Part shown: piece by piece, positions 8,311-17,467 of the stretch
How the letters are laid out: every line of letters starts with the position of its first letter
Numbering within the stretch: position 1 is the first letter of the stretch
Notes under the pieces: model-generated
Database searches by the model: none
What the model was told of the DNA's origin: nothing
The model's input: the letters and a program-made list of their open reading frames with translations, nothing else
Assembly: GCF_945952055.1 (NCBI RefSeq)
Contig: NZ_CAMFHB010000056.1
Coordinates: 1-35,629, forward strand
Source: an uncultured Alsobacter sp.
GTDB taxonomy: Bacteria; Pseudomonadota; Alphaproteobacteria; Rhizobiales; Beijerinckiaceae
Direction of reading: 5' to 3'
DNA length: 35,629 nt
Made by a program: the position numbers and the translations under genes

Positions 8311-8397
8311 GTCATGGCCGGGCCTGGCCCGGCCACCCACGACTTGAGGATGGCCCCGGCAAAGTCGTGGATGCCCGGGCCGAGCCCGGGCAGGACG
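8311..8397. repeat. Palindromic intergenic repeat, family A (full copy)
   Basis: An 87-base element between two convergent genes. It has a left hairpin TGGCCGGGC/GCCCGGCCA, outer arms CCACGACTT/AAGTCGTGG enclosing a GC-rich loop, and a right hairpin GCCCGGGC/GCCCGGGC. The whole can fold as a cross on either strand. A closely similar copy is at 17265-17365 and degenerate ones at 19187, 24265 and 31879. It may act as a transcription end or mRNA 3' stabiliser for htpX and the ABC operon. Confidence 0.85.
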
Positions 8398-8425
8398 TGC
8401 TGAGAGGTGGAGGTTGGGCTGAGCC

Positions 8426-9502
<1,077 letters not shown>

Positions 9503-9535
9503 GGGGGCTCCTCCTGAGTGCGGGTGGCGGCGAGA

Positions 9536-10606
9536 TCAGGCGCCGTTGGGGCGCCAGCTGGCGTATTTCGGATGGGCGGGCGTGATCGGCAGGCGCACGG
9601 GCTCGCCCGTCTCCGCCGAATGGTAGAAGGCGGTGATCATCTCGAGCGAACGACGCGCATCGGTCAGCGTCACCGGCAAGGGGCGGCCGGCGTCCAGGGC
9701 CTCGGCATAGGCCTCGAGCTGGCCGCGGAAGCGCGGATGCACGGGCTTCACCGCGGCGAGCGCCGCCTCGATGGCGTCCTTGGCGTCGGGCGACGGCGTC
9801 ACGGTCCAGGGATCGTTGCCGGGCGCGTAGGGCTCGAGCCCGCTCTCGAAGGTCACGTTCTCGAAGCACAGCCGCATGCGGCTGATCTCCGGACGGGAGC
9901 CCAGCGTCGCGTTGAGGCTCACCAGCGCCCCGTTCGCCATGGTCAGCGTCGCGGCGGCGCAGTCCTCGACCTCGATCGTGTTCACGCGCGTCGCGGTGCG
10001 ACCGTAGAGCGTGTCGATCGGCCCCATCAGCTCGCACAGCATGTCGTGGATGTGGATGGCGTGGGTCATCAGAACGCCGCCGAGCTCGGTGGCGAACTTG
10101 CCGCGCCACGGCACCGCGTAGTAGGCGGCGCCGCGCAGCCAGTGGGTCTCGACGGTCGCCACGTAGGGCTTTCCGGCAAGGCCCGCATCGACGATGTGCT
10201 TGGCCTTCTGGAAGCCGTTGCCCCAGCGGTACTGGAAGATCGGCATCACGGTGCCGCGCGAGGCCTTTTCGGCCGCCTCGACGGCGGCAAGGTCCTTGAG
10301 GGAACCGACGAGCGGCTTCTCGCAGATGACGTGCTTGCCGGCCTTCAGCGCCGCCTCGATCATCGGCAGGTGCACCATGGGCGGGGTGCAGATGTCGACG
10401 ATGTCGACGTCAGGCATCGCCAGCACCTCGTCGAAGGAGGTGGTGCGGCGCGGGATGGCGTAGGCATCCCCCACCGTGGCGAGGCGGTCCTTGTCGAGGT
10501 CGCAGGCGACGAGCACCTCGAAGCGGTCCTTGAGGTTGGCGTAGCCCTCCTCGAGGTGCGACTTGCCGATGCCGAGGCCGACGACGGCGACTGTCCTGCG
10601 GGTCAT
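9536..10606 (-). CDS. Gfo/Idh/MocA family oxidoreductase (operon copy 2)
   Basis: A 356-residue NAD(P)-dependent sugar-type dehydrogenase. The N-terminal Rossmann domain has VAVVGLGIGKSHLEEGY, the cofactor/catalytic Lys lies in HVICEKPL, and the C-terminal Gfo/Idh/MocA domain includes GGVLMTHAIHIHDML, with the His pair expected at the active site. Such enzymes oxidise or epimerise hydroxyls of sugars, inositols or sugar acids. The position between permease and ATPase genes says it acts on the imported compound. It differs from its two neighbouring relatives here in sequence, so they are not recent duplicates. The ribosome site before ATG is weak. Confidence 0.9.
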   Translation of the reverse strand: MTRRTVAVVGLGIGKSHLEEGYANLKDRFEVLVACDLDKDRLATVGDAYAIPRRTTSFDEVLAMPDVDIVDICTPPMVHLPMIEAALKAGKHVICEKPLVGSLKDLAAVEAAEKASRGTVMPIFQYRWGNGFQKAKHIVDAGLAGKPYVATVETHWLRGAAYYAVPWRGKFATELGGVLMTHAIHIHDMLCELMGPIDTLYGRTATRVNTIEVEDCAAATLTMANGALVSLNATLGSRPEISRMRLCFENVTFESGLEPYAPGNDPWTVTPSPDAKDAIEAALAAVKPVHPRFRGQLEAYAEALDAGRPLPVTLTDARRSLEMITAFYHSAETGEPVRLPITPAHPKYASWRPNGA

Positions 10607-10674
10607 CCTGGTTCAGTCCATGAGTCCGGTCTGCGGGACGCCGGGCCGCGGCCCGGCGCGCGAGTGTCGTGCGG

Positions 10675-11697
10675 TCAGCGCGCGGCCGGGGCCATCCGGC
10701 CCTCGGCGACGGCCTGCGCGGTGAGCGCCAGTTCCATCGCCTTGAAGCAGTGCTCCTGCGTCATGGCCGTCTCCGTCCGGTTGAGGACGTCGTGCGCCAG
10801 CTGTCGCCCGTAGGTCAGCTCGACGGCCGAGCAGTCGACGTACTGCATGCCCTTCTTGTCCACGAGGAACAGGTGGTCGATGCCCGGCCGGCCCGCGATG
10901 TCGACGTATTTGCGCAGCTCGATCGTGCCCTCGGTGCCGAGGATCACGAGGCGTCCGTCGCCCCATGTCGGCAGGCCGTCGGGCGTGAACCAGTCGACGC
11001 GCACGTAGCCGGTGACGTCGTCGGCGACGAAATGCATGTCGCCGAAATCCTGGAGCTCGGGCTTGTCGGGGTTCGCCTTGTTGCCGACCGTCGCGGAGAG
11101 CACCCGCGCATCCTTGGCGCCGGAGAAGAACAGGAACTGCTCGGCCTGGTGCGAGCCGATGTCGGTCAGGATGCCGCCATAGCGGGCGCGCTTGAAGAAC
11201 CACGGCGGCCGCTGGTCCTTGCGGATCCGGTGCGGGCCGAGGCCGATGGTGTGGACCACCTTGCCGATGGCGCCGGCCTGGACCAGCTCGCCCGCCTTCA
11301 CGGTCGAGCGGGTCTCGTAGTGTTCGGAATACAGGATGGAGTAGATCCGCCCGGTCTCCTTCTGGACCTTGCGGGCCTCCGCCAGTTCATCGAACGAGAT
11401 GAGGCCGGGCTTGTCGGACATGAAGTCCTTGCCGTGCCGCATCGCCTCGATGCCGATCGCGGCGCGGTCGCCCGGGATGGCGGCCGACACGATCAGCTTG
11501 ATCGCGGGGTCCTCGAGGATCTCGCGCTTGTCGGCCACGCGCCTGGCCATGGGGAAGCGCTGGGCGAAGGGCTCGGCCAGGGCATCTTCAGGCGCGTAGA
11601 ACGCCTTGAAGGTGCAGCCGGCCTCCAGCATGAACTTCACCTGGCCGTTGATGTGGTCGTGGTTGATGCCGATGACGGCGAAATCGAAGAGCGACAT
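10675..11697 (-). CDS. Gfo/Idh/MocA family oxidoreductase (operon copy 1)
   Basis: A 340-residue protein of the same superfamily. The Rossmann start FAVIGINHDHINGQV lacks the strict GxGxxG. The EKP motif is SDKP (in DFMSDKPGLI), keeping the Lys. The C-terminal domain contains GGILTDIGSHQAEQFLF. The His-rich N-terminal turn (NHDHINGQ) suggests a distinct subfamily, possibly with a different cofactor or substrate position. It follows the second permease gene directly and is surely co-transcribed. Paired with the next oxidoreductase it may carry out successive redox steps, as in 3-keto-sugar pathways; that is inference. Confidence 0.88.
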   Translation of the reverse strand: MSLFDFAVIGINHDHINGQVKFMLEAGCTFKAFYAPEDALAEPFAQRFPMARRVADKREILEDPAIKLIVSAAIPGDRAAIGIEAMRHGKDFMSDKPGLISFDELAEARKVQKETGRIYSILYSEHYETRSTVKAGELVQAGAIGKVVHTIGLGPHRIRKDQRPPWFFKRARYGGILTDIGSHQAEQFLFFSGAKDARVLSATVGNKANPDKPELQDFGDMHFVADDVTGYVRVDWFTPDGLPTWGDGRLVILGTEGTIELRKYVDIAGRPGIDHLFLVDKKGMQYVDCSAVELTYGRQLAHDVLNRTETAMTQEHCFKAMELALTAQAVAEGRMAPAAR

Positions 11698-11718
11698 GCG
11701 GATTCCAGTCGGGTTTCG

Positions 11719-12594
11719 TCAGCGCTTCATGCCGGTGGTGGCGATGCCCTCGATGAGGAGGCGCTGGAAGAAGAAGAAGAAGACGAGGACGGGGACGAGG
11801 GTCAGCACGGACATGGCGAAGAGCGCGCCGAAGTCCGACTTGCCGCTCGAGTCGACGAAGGCGCGCAACCCCAGCTGGGCCGTGTAGGAGGCCATGTCGT
11901 TGAGGTAGATGAGCGGCGCGAAGAAGTCGTCCCAGGTCCAGATGAAGGTGAAGATCGCCGCGGTGGCGAGCACCGGCGTCGACAGGGGCAGGATGATCTT
12001 CCAGTAGATGCGCCAGGGCCCGCAGCCGTCCATGCGGGCGGCCTCGTCGAGCTCGCGCGGCAGGCCGCGGAAGAACTGCACCATCAGGAAGATGAAGAAG
12101 GCGTCGGCGGCCAGGAACTTCGGCACGACGAGCGGCAGGATGGTGTTCACCCAGTCGAGGTGGAGGAACAGCACGTACTGGGGAATGAGGGTGGCGTGGT
12201 AGGGCAGCATCAGCGTGCCCAGCATCAGCGCGAACCAGAACTTCTTGCCGGGGAACTCGAGCCTCGCGAAGGCATAGGCGGCGAGCGAGCAGCTCATCAC
12301 GTTGCCGATGACGGCGAGCACGGCGATGACGGCGGAGTTCCAGAAGAACACGTCGAAGCCGACCGTGAGCCCGCCCCAGCCGCGCCGATAGGCATCGAAG
12401 TTGAGGTGGGTCGGCCACAGCGAGAGCCCGTGGCTGAAGATGTCCTGCTCGTCCTTGAAGGAGCTCGAGAGCATCCACAGGAGCGGATAGAGCATCACGA
12501 TCGACGCGGCGCACAGGCCGGCGTGGATGGCGAGCGAGGCCCAGGCACTGCGCTTGGGCTCATCGGCGAGGGCCGTGCGGGCCTCAGTCGTCAT
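11719..12594 (-). CDS. Carbohydrate ABC transporter permease (MalG type)
   Basis: A 291-residue inner-membrane permease with six predicted helices. The coupling EAA loop is ELDEAARMDGCGPWRIYWKIILPLSTPVL, which docks on the ATPase. The N-terminal helix and the segment LPYHATLIPQYVLFLHLDW are typical of MalG-like partners. Its start overlaps the end of the preceding permease gene by 11 bases, showing translational coupling. It forms the heterodimeric channel with that protein. Confidence 0.93.
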   Translation of the reverse strand: MTTEARTALADEPKRSAWASLAIHAGLCAASIVMLYPLLWMLSSSFKDEQDIFSHGLSLWPTHLNFDAYRRGWGGLTVGFDVFFWNSAVIAVLAVIGNVMSCSLAAYAFARLEFPGKKFWFALMLGTLMLPYHATLIPQYVLFLHLDWVNTILPLVVPKFLAADAFFIFLMVQFFRGLPRELDEAARMDGCGPWRIYWKIILPLSTPVLATAAIFTFIWTWDDFFAPLIYLNDMASYTAQLGLRAFVDSSGKSDFGALFAMSVLTLVPVLVFFFFFQRLLIEGIATTGMKR

Positions 12595-13519
12595 AGTGCA
12601 CCCAGTATTTCGCGCTGAGGAACGAGAACGCCGTGAAGCAGGCGATGATGATCACCAGGACCCAGGCGAGCGCCGAGGCATAGCCCATGCGCAGATAGGC
12701 GAAGGCCTCCTGGTAGAGGTAGAGCGTGTAGAACAGCGTCGAGTCGACCGGCCCGCCGGTGCCCTCCGAGATGATGAAGGCCGGCGTGAACGCCTTGAAG
12801 GCATCGATCGTCTGCACGATGGCGTTGAAGAACAGCACCGGCGTCAGCAGCGGCAGCGTGATCTTCCAGAACTGGCGGGCGGGGCTGGCGCCGTCGAGGC
12901 TGGCGGCCTCGTACATGTCCTGCGGGATCTGCCGCAGCCCGGCGAGGAAGATGATCATCGGCGAGCCGAACTGCCAGATCGACAGGGCGACGAGGGTGTA
13001 GAGCGCGGTGTCGGGGTTGGAGATCCAGCTCGGGCCCTGGATGCCGAACAGGCCCAGCACCTGGTTGAGCAGGCCGTCGCCGGCGAAGATCTTGCGCCAC
13101 AGCACGGCGATGGCTACGGACGCGCCGAGCAGCGAGGGCAGGTAGAAGAGCGCCCGGTAGACCGGCAGGCCGCGGATGCCCTTGTTGAGCATCATCGCGA
13201 CCGCGAGCGCGAAGGCGAGCTTGAACGGCACCGCCAGCGCCACGTAGAGGAACGTCACCTTCAGCGACGTCCAGAACTTCGCGTCCGCGGTGAAGATGCG
13301 GACGTAGTTGGCCGTGCCGACGTAGCGCGGGCTGCCGATGAGATCGAAATTGGTGAAGGACAGGACGAGCGAGGCGAGCGTCGGCCCCAGCGTCAACAGC
13401 AGGAAGCCCGCGAGCCACGGCAGCAGGAACAGGTACCCGGACCAGTTCTTCCGCCGCCGGGGTGCAATGCTGGCTGCGGCGGCCTGACGGCCGCCGCTCT
13501 CGATGCTTGCTATCGCCAC
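12584..13519 (-). CDS. Carbohydrate ABC transporter permease (MalF/UgpA type)
   Basis: A 311-residue inner-membrane permease. After a short cytoplasmic Arg/Lys-rich tail, six helices are predicted, beginning with YLFLLPWLAGFLLLTLGPTL. The EAA loop DMYEAASLDGASPARQFWKITLPLLTPVL is intact. The start is GTG at 13519 with AAGGAC upstream; the tail MAIASIESGGRQAAAA is low complexity, so a slightly later start is possible. It lies 43 bases after the binding-protein gene, with a hairpin in the gap. Confidence 0.93.
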   Translation of the reverse strand: MAIASIESGGRQAAAASIAPRRRKNWSGYLFLLPWLAGFLLLTLGPTLASLVLSFTNFDLIGSPRYVGTANYVRIFTADAKFWTSLKVTFLYVALAVPFKLAFALAVAMMLNKGIRGLPVYRALFYLPSLLGASVAIAVLWRKIFAGDGLLNQVLGLFGIQGPSWISNPDTALYTLVALSIWQFGSPMIIFLAGLRQIPQDMYEAASLDGASPARQFWKITLPLLTPVLFFNAIVQTIDAFKAFTPAFIISEGTGGPVDSTLFYTLYLYQEAFAYLRMGYASALAWVLVIIIACFTAFSFLSAKYWVHYDD

Positions 13520-13532
13520 GTTGTGTCCTTAC

Positions 13533-13554
13533 GGCCGTTTTTTGTCGAACGGCC
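13533..13554 (-). promoter_or_regulatory. Intercistronic hairpin between binding-protein and permease genes
   Basis: A 7-bp perfect stem GGCCGTT/AACGGCC with an 8-nt loop lies directly after the stop of the binding-protein gene and before the GTG of the permease. In ABC operons such hairpins often protect the upstream message so that binding protein is made in excess; that role is inferred here. It has no T-tract, so it is unlikely to be a complete terminator. Confidence 0.5.
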
Positions 13555-13562
13555 TCGTCCGC

Positions 13563-14858
13563 TCAGCCGCGGGCGAGGATCGAAGCCGCCTCGGTGACCA
13601 GCACCTTGCCGCTGTCGGTCACCTTGGTCTTGCCGAAGCCGACTTCCTCGTTCACGCGCTTGAGCACGAACTGGATTTCGCCGGCGCCCTTCGGCGGCGG
13701 GGGCGGCAGGGCGCCGACCTTGTCGCTGACGAAGGAGATGTAGTCGACCATCGCCTTGCCGAGATCGTCGAGCTCGGGCGTGATCGCCTTGCGCATGGCG
13801 GCGGAGGCCGGCACGCCGCGCTCGGCGGCGATCGGCTTGGCGCCTTCGGCTTCGGCCACGAAGAAGTTGACGATCCGGATCGCCTCCTCCGGGTTCTTGG
13901 TCGTCGCCGCGATGCTCCAGAACATCGAGGGCTTCAGGTAGTGGCCGAGCTTCGAGCCGGGGCCGACGTTCGGGTACATCGTCATGGCCAGCTTCTGGGG
14001 CGTCAGGGCCTGGTACGCCACGAGCTGGTTGGAGTGGGCGAAGGCGACCGCGGACTTGCCGAGGATGAGCATGCTCGACTCGGGCGTCAGCTTGTCGAGT
14101 GCGGCGACGTCGGCCGGCACGCAGGCCTTGGACTTGCGCATCTCGTCCCACATCGCGAACCACTCTGTCGCGTCATCGGCCGTGAAGCCCAGCTTCTCGT
14201 CCGGCGTGTAGAGGTCCTTGCCGCGCATGCGCAGCCAGCCCTCGAACGACGGCTCCACGCCGCCACCGTCGGCGGTGCCGTAGAAACCGTCCTTCTTCGC
14301 CGCCTTGGTGAGCTCGGCCGCGATCTGCGCGAACTCTTTCCACGAGGTCTCGTGCGTCGGCGGCTTGATGCCGGCCTGGGCGAACGCGTCCTTCGAATAG
14401 AGGACGGCCGAGGAGTTCATGCCGAGGTTGATGCCGTAGAGCTTGCCGTCGACGCGGCCGCAATCGGTGGCCGGGCCGCCGAAGTCGGCGATGTTCAGGC
14501 CCTTGCCCAGGTACTGGTCGGTGGCCAGCAGCGCGCCGCGGCGGGCGTATTCGAAGATGTAGCGGTAATCCATCTGGATCACGTCGGGCAGGTTGCGCCC
14601 GGCGGCCTGGGTGGCCATGCGCGGCCAGTAGTCGCCCCAGCCGAGCGTCTCGCCGTCGATCGTGGTGTTCGGGTACTTCGCCTTGTAGGCGTTGTTGGTG
14701 GCGATGGTGCGGTCGGCGCGATCCTTGCCGCCCCACCAGTACATGCGCATGCGCACGGCCTGCTGCGCGAAGCTCGGGCGCGCGCCGATGGCCGAGAGGC
14801 CGGCCGCACCGGCACCCGCCAGCAGCAGGCGACGACGATCGATCGTCAGTTTGGACAT
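13563..14858 (-). CDS. Extracellular solute-binding protein, family 1 (sugar ABC importer)
   Basis: A 431-residue periplasmic binding protein, first gene of the operon. The leader DRRRLLLAGAGAAGLSAIG...SFAQ has a twin-arginine-like start and would be cleaved around residue 32. The mature protein has the family 1 pattern (VRMRMYWWGGKDRADRTI at the start, DGKLYGINLGMNSSAVLYSKDAF in the middle). It captures the substrate and delivers it to the two permeases. Size and fold match the sugar/glycerol-phosphate/oligosaccharide group, and the co-encoded oxidoreductases favour a sugar or polyol. ATG 14858 is preceded by GGAGAGGAAA. The promoter upstream carries a TetR-type palindrome. Confidence 0.93.
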   Translation of the reverse strand: MSKLTIDRRRLLLAGAGAAGLSAIGARPSFAQQAVRMRMYWWGGKDRADRTIATNNAYKAKYPNTTIDGETLGWGDYWPRMATQAAGRNLPDVIQMDYRYIFEYARRGALLATDQYLGKGLNIADFGGPATDCGRVDGKLYGINLGMNSSAVLYSKDAFAQAGIKPPTHETSWKEFAQIAAELTKAAKKDGFYGTADGGGVEPSFEGWLRMRGKDLYTPDEKLGFTADDATEWFAMWDEMRKSKACVPADVAALDKLTPESSMLILGKSAVAFAHSNQLVAYQALTPQKLAMTMYPNVGPGSKLGHYLKPSMFWSIAATTKNPEEAIRIVNFFVAEAEGAKPIAAERGVPASAAMRKAITPELDDLGKAMVDYISFVSDKVGALPPPPPKGAGEIQFVLKRVNEEVGFGKTKVTDSGKVLVTEAASILARG

Positions 14859-14942
14859 TGCTTTCCTCTCCCCTTCAGGCCGGGACGACGGCCCGGCGTT
14901 TCTTCCCTCAGCGCCCTTGCCCTCGTGGCCCGGGGGCGCTTA

Positions 14943-14956
14943 TAACCATTTGGTTA
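14943..14956. promoter_or_regulatory. TetR-type operator O1 (sugar ABC operon)
   Basis: Palindrome TAACC-ATTT-GGTTA, extended imperfectly to GCTTATAACC...GGTTACAAGC (14938-14961). Read toward the operon it is TAACCAAATGGTTA, differing in one base from the second site at 15900-15913. It begins 23 bases after a TTGACA box, exactly as the second site follows TTGACC. Assignment to the adjacent TetR regulator is inferred from position and symmetry. Confidence 0.75.
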
Positions 14957-14957
14957 C

Positions 14958-14985
14958 AAGCTACCGCGTTTGTGGTGGCTGTCAA
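14958..14985 (-). promoter_or_regulatory. Promoter of the sugar ABC operon
   Basis: On the minus strand a perfect -35 TTGACA (14980-14985) is followed after 16 bases by TAGCTT (14958-14963) as a weak -10. Transcription would start near 14951, inside the palindrome at 14943-14956, about 93 bases before the ATG. A repressor bound there would block initiation. Confidence 0.6.
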
Positions 14986-15106
14986 CAGCGCCCGCGCCGC
15001 GCCCCCGGCGGGCACGGCGCCAAGCCGGAGCAAACCGGCCCCCAAGAGCCCGGCGCGCGCCGCAGCGACGGGCCGCAGGCACATCGCGGCGGGCGGACAT
15101 GTCGAC

Positions 15107-15814
15107 GTGAGCGCAATCGAGAAGACCGACAAGGACGGCGGCCCTGCCCGACGGCTGCCCCCCAAGGCCCGGCCCGGCCGCAAGTCCGGCGCGGTGCGGG
15201 ATCCGGAGCGCACCAGCGCGGCCATCCTGGCGGCGGCCATCGACGAGTTTTCCGAGCACGGCTTCGGCGGGGCGCGCATCGACGCCATCGCGGCCCGGGC
15301 CGGCGTCAACAAGCGGATGCTCTACCATTACTTCGGCGACAAGGACGCGCTGTACGAGCGCGTGCTGCAGCAAATCTACGACGGCATCCGGGGCGCGGAG
15401 CGGCGCCTGAACCTGCGCGACCGCGACCCCGAGGCGGGGATTCGCGAACTCGCCCTGTTCACGTGGCGCTACTTCATCGAGCATCCCGAATTCCTCAGCC
15501 TCATTGCCACCGAGAACATGAACCGGGCCCGCGTGCTGCGCGCCGCCGCCTGGGCCCCGACCGTGAACTCCCCCCTCGTGGGCGTGCTCTCCGACCTGCT
15601 GGAGCGCGGCGCCGCGAAGGGCGTCTTCCGGGCGGGCCTCGACCCGGTGGACGTCTATGTCGCCATGGCCGGCGTGGGCTGGATGTACCTGTCCAACCGC
15701 TACACGCTGTCGGCCTCGTTCAACCGGGACCTCACGGACCCGGCCGAGCTGGAGCGGTGGGGAACGCTGATGGCCGACGCCGCCATCGCCCTCATCGCGC
15801 CGCGCCATCCTTAG
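15107..15814 (+). CDS. TetR/AcrR family transcriptional regulator
   Basis: A 235-residue repressor, probably local. After a basic tail (about 1-35), the TetR helix-turn-helix spans RTSAAILAAAIDEFSEHGFGGARI...AGVNKRMLYHYFGDKDALYERVL (about 38-85), and the rest is an all-helical ligand-binding and dimer domain. It sits between two palindromes TAACCAAAYGGTTA that cover the promoters of the sugar operon and of the third oxidoreductase gene, so it probably represses both until a sugar-derived ligand binds. The start is uncertain. The frame is open from 14858 with no suitable ATG; GTG 15107 has a ggcgga-like site and leaves a normal tail. GTGs at 14972 and 14975 are alternatives. Confidence 0.88.
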   Translation: MSAIEKTDKDGGPARRLPPKARPGRKSGAVRDPERTSAAILAAAIDEFSEHGFGGARIDAIAARAGVNKRMLYHYFGDKDALYERVLQQIYDGIRGAERRLNLRDRDPEAGIRELALFTWRYFIEHPEFLSLIATENMNRARVLRAAAWAPTVNSPLVGVLSDLLERGAAKGVFRAGLDPVDVYVAMAGVGWMYLSNRYTLSASFNRDLTDPAELERWGTLMADAAIALIAPRHP

Positions 15815-15870
15815 CTCATCCTGTCGTCAGGTCATACGACAAATTTTCGTGTCCCCCGCCCTTTCCGGTC

Positions 15871-15899
15871 TTGACCGGGGCACCCCGGCGTGGTGGCTG
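15871..15899 (+). promoter_or_regulatory. Candidate promoter of the third Gfo/Idh/MocA gene
   Basis: TTGACC at 15871-15876 is placed as -35. The -10 after 17 bases (TGGCTG) is poor, but the distance from the -35 to the following palindrome (23 bases) equals that in the opposite promoter at 14957-14985. The leader to the ATG at 16000 would be about 95 bases. Confidence 0.4.
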
Positions 15900-15913
15900 T
15901 AACCAAACGGTTA
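15900..15913. promoter_or_regulatory. TetR-type operator O2 (third oxidoreductase gene)
   Basis: Palindrome TAACC-AAAC-GGTTA, in context TGTAACCAAACGGTTATA. It matches the other site over 18 bases with one difference. It lies 86 bases downstream of the tetR stop and 86 bases before the next ATG, so it controls the downstream gene. Confidence 0.75.
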
Positions 15914-15999
15914 TATCCGGACTGTCCGCCGCGGCGCCCTCACCGGGAGGCCAGGGACACCGGGCATGGCCGAGCGCGCATTCGCAGGGAGAGACGACC

Positions 16000-17235
16000 A
16001 TGGCCCCCACCGGAACCAACAAGCACCGCGTCGCCCTGGTGGGCACCGGCCACCGCGGCGGCGGGATGTGGGGCAAGGAGCTCATCGACGGCTGGAGCGA
16101 CGACGTCGAGATGGTGGCGCTGTGCGACATCAATGCGCAGCGCATGGCCGGCGCCCGCCAGGCCATGGGCACGAATGCCCCCATGTACACCGACTTCGAC
16201 ACCATGCTGCGCGAGGTGAAGCCGCAAAAGGTGATCGTCTGCACCCCCGACCACACGCATGACGACTTCATCGTCCGGGCGCTGGAAGCCGGCGTCGACG
16301 TGGTGACCGAGAAGCCCATGACCACGACGGCCGAGAAGGCCAAGCGGATCCTGGATGCCGAGCGCCGCACCGGCCGCCGCGTCGACGTGACCTTCAACTA
16401 CCGCTATGCGCCGACCGCCACCCGCATCAAGCAGCTGCTGCTCGACAAGGCCATCGGCGAGGTCACCTCGGTCGACTTCCACTGGTACCTCGACACCCGC
16501 CACGGCGCCGACTATTTCCGCCGCTGGCACGCCTACGCGAAGAACTCCGGCACGCTGTTCGTGCACAAGGCGACCCACCACTTCGACCTGCTGAACTGGT
16601 ACCTGAAGTCGGTGCCGCGCCAGGTAACCGCCCACGGCGCCCTCAACGTCTACGGCCGCAACGGCCCGTTCCGCGGCCCGCGCTGCAAGATCTGCCCGCA
16701 CAAGGGCGAATGCGACTTCTTCCTCGACATCGGCAAGGACCCCTGGCTCGACATGCTCTACGAGGCCCCCTCGGCCGAGGACGGCTACGTGCGCGACGCC
16801 TGCGTGTTCCGCGAGGACATCGACATCTACGACACGATGAGCGCGGCGATCCTGTTCGAGAACGGCGTGCAGGCGTCCTACTCGCTGAACGCCGCCATGC
16901 CGATCGAGGGCTACCACCTCGCGTTCAACGGCACCAAGGGCCGCATCGAGGTGCGCCAGTACGAGGACCAGCCCTGGGTCGAGCCCCCGGCCGACCAGAT
17001 CCTGCTGATCCGCAACTTCAAGGGCGTGGAGCGCATCTGGATCCCGACCAAGAAGGGCGGCCACTTCGGCGGCGACGACAAGCTGCGCGACCAGCTCTTC
17101 CGCTCCGACAAGGGCGACCCGCTGGAGCAGCGCGCCGGCGCCGAAGCCGGCGCCATGTCGCTCCTGACCGGCGTCGCCGCCTACACCAGCGTGCGCGAAA
17201 ACCGCCCGGTGACGCTGAAGAGCCTGCTGGACTGA
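16000..17235 (+). CDS. Gfo/Idh/MocA family oxidoreductase with Cys cluster
   Basis: A 411-residue NAD(P)-dependent oxidoreductase. The Rossmann motif VALVGTGHRGGGMWGKEL is near the N-terminus, catalytic Lys105 lies in VTEKPMTTT, and the C-terminal domain includes GTLFVHKATHHFDLLNWYL, where the His residues and Lys line the active site. A C-x2-C-x5-C cluster at Cys229, Cys232 and Cys238 (RCKICPHKGEC) could bind metal and marks a long subfamily; typical members are 330-390 residues. The ATG at 16000 follows an AGGGAGAG site. The shared operator suggests it belongs to the regulon of the sugar operon although it is on the opposite strand. Confidence 0.9.
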   Translation: MAPTGTNKHRVALVGTGHRGGGMWGKELIDGWSDDVEMVALCDINAQRMAGARQAMGTNAPMYTDFDTMLREVKPQKVIVCTPDHTHDDFIVRALEAGVDVVTEKPMTTTAEKAKRILDAERRTGRRVDVTFNYRYAPTATRIKQLLLDKAIGEVTSVDFHWYLDTRHGADYFRRWHAYAKNSGTLFVHKATHHFDLLNWYLKSVPRQVTAHGALNVYGRNGPFRGPRCKICPHKGECDFFLDIGKDPWLDMLYEAPSAEDGYVRDACVFREDIDIYDTMSAAILFENGVQASYSLNAAMPIEGYHLAFNGTKGRIEVRQYEDQPWVEPPADQILLIRNFKGVERIWIPTKKGGHFGGDDKLRDQLFRSDKGDPLEQRAGAEAGAMSLLTGVAAYTSVRENRPVTLKSLLD

Positions 17236-17264
17236 AGTCTCTTTCTCCCGCTCCCCCCTCGGTC

Positions 17265-17365
17265 GTCCTGGCCGGGCTACGGCCCGGCCATCCACGACTT
17301 TGCCGGGGCAAAGGCCATGTTTCCCGCCGAAGTCGTGGATGCCCGGGCCGAAGCCCGGGCAGGAC
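17265..17365. repeat. Palindromic intergenic repeat, family A (full copy)
   Basis: A 101-base copy 30 bases after the oxidoreductase stop. Left hairpin TGGCCGGGC/GCCCGGCCA, outer arms CCACGACTT/AAGTCGTGG, right hairpin GCCCGGGC/GCCCGGGC, ends GTCCTGG and AGGAC. The loop is longer than in the 8311 copy and its core TGCCGGGGC appears in the opposite sense to the GCCCCGGCA of that copy. Confidence 0.85.
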
Positions 17366-17467
17366 GGTGGAGAGGTGGCAGCAAACCCGATTTGATGGGT
17401 CCCCCACCCTGCCTTCAAATGGTCTCTGCGAAGGGCTACTGGTGAGTCTCAGCTCACCGGATCCGCC

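Noticed and set aside
10669-12618. Long plus-strand open frame opposite the oxidoreductase and permease genes
   Set aside because: Glu/Asp/His/Arg-rich antisense translation of high-GC coding DNA; the opposite strand encodes clear protein families.
14858-15106. Upstream extension of the TetR gene
   Set aside because: It begins in the binding-protein gene and would place the operator and promoter inside coding sequence; the encoded tail has no family match.
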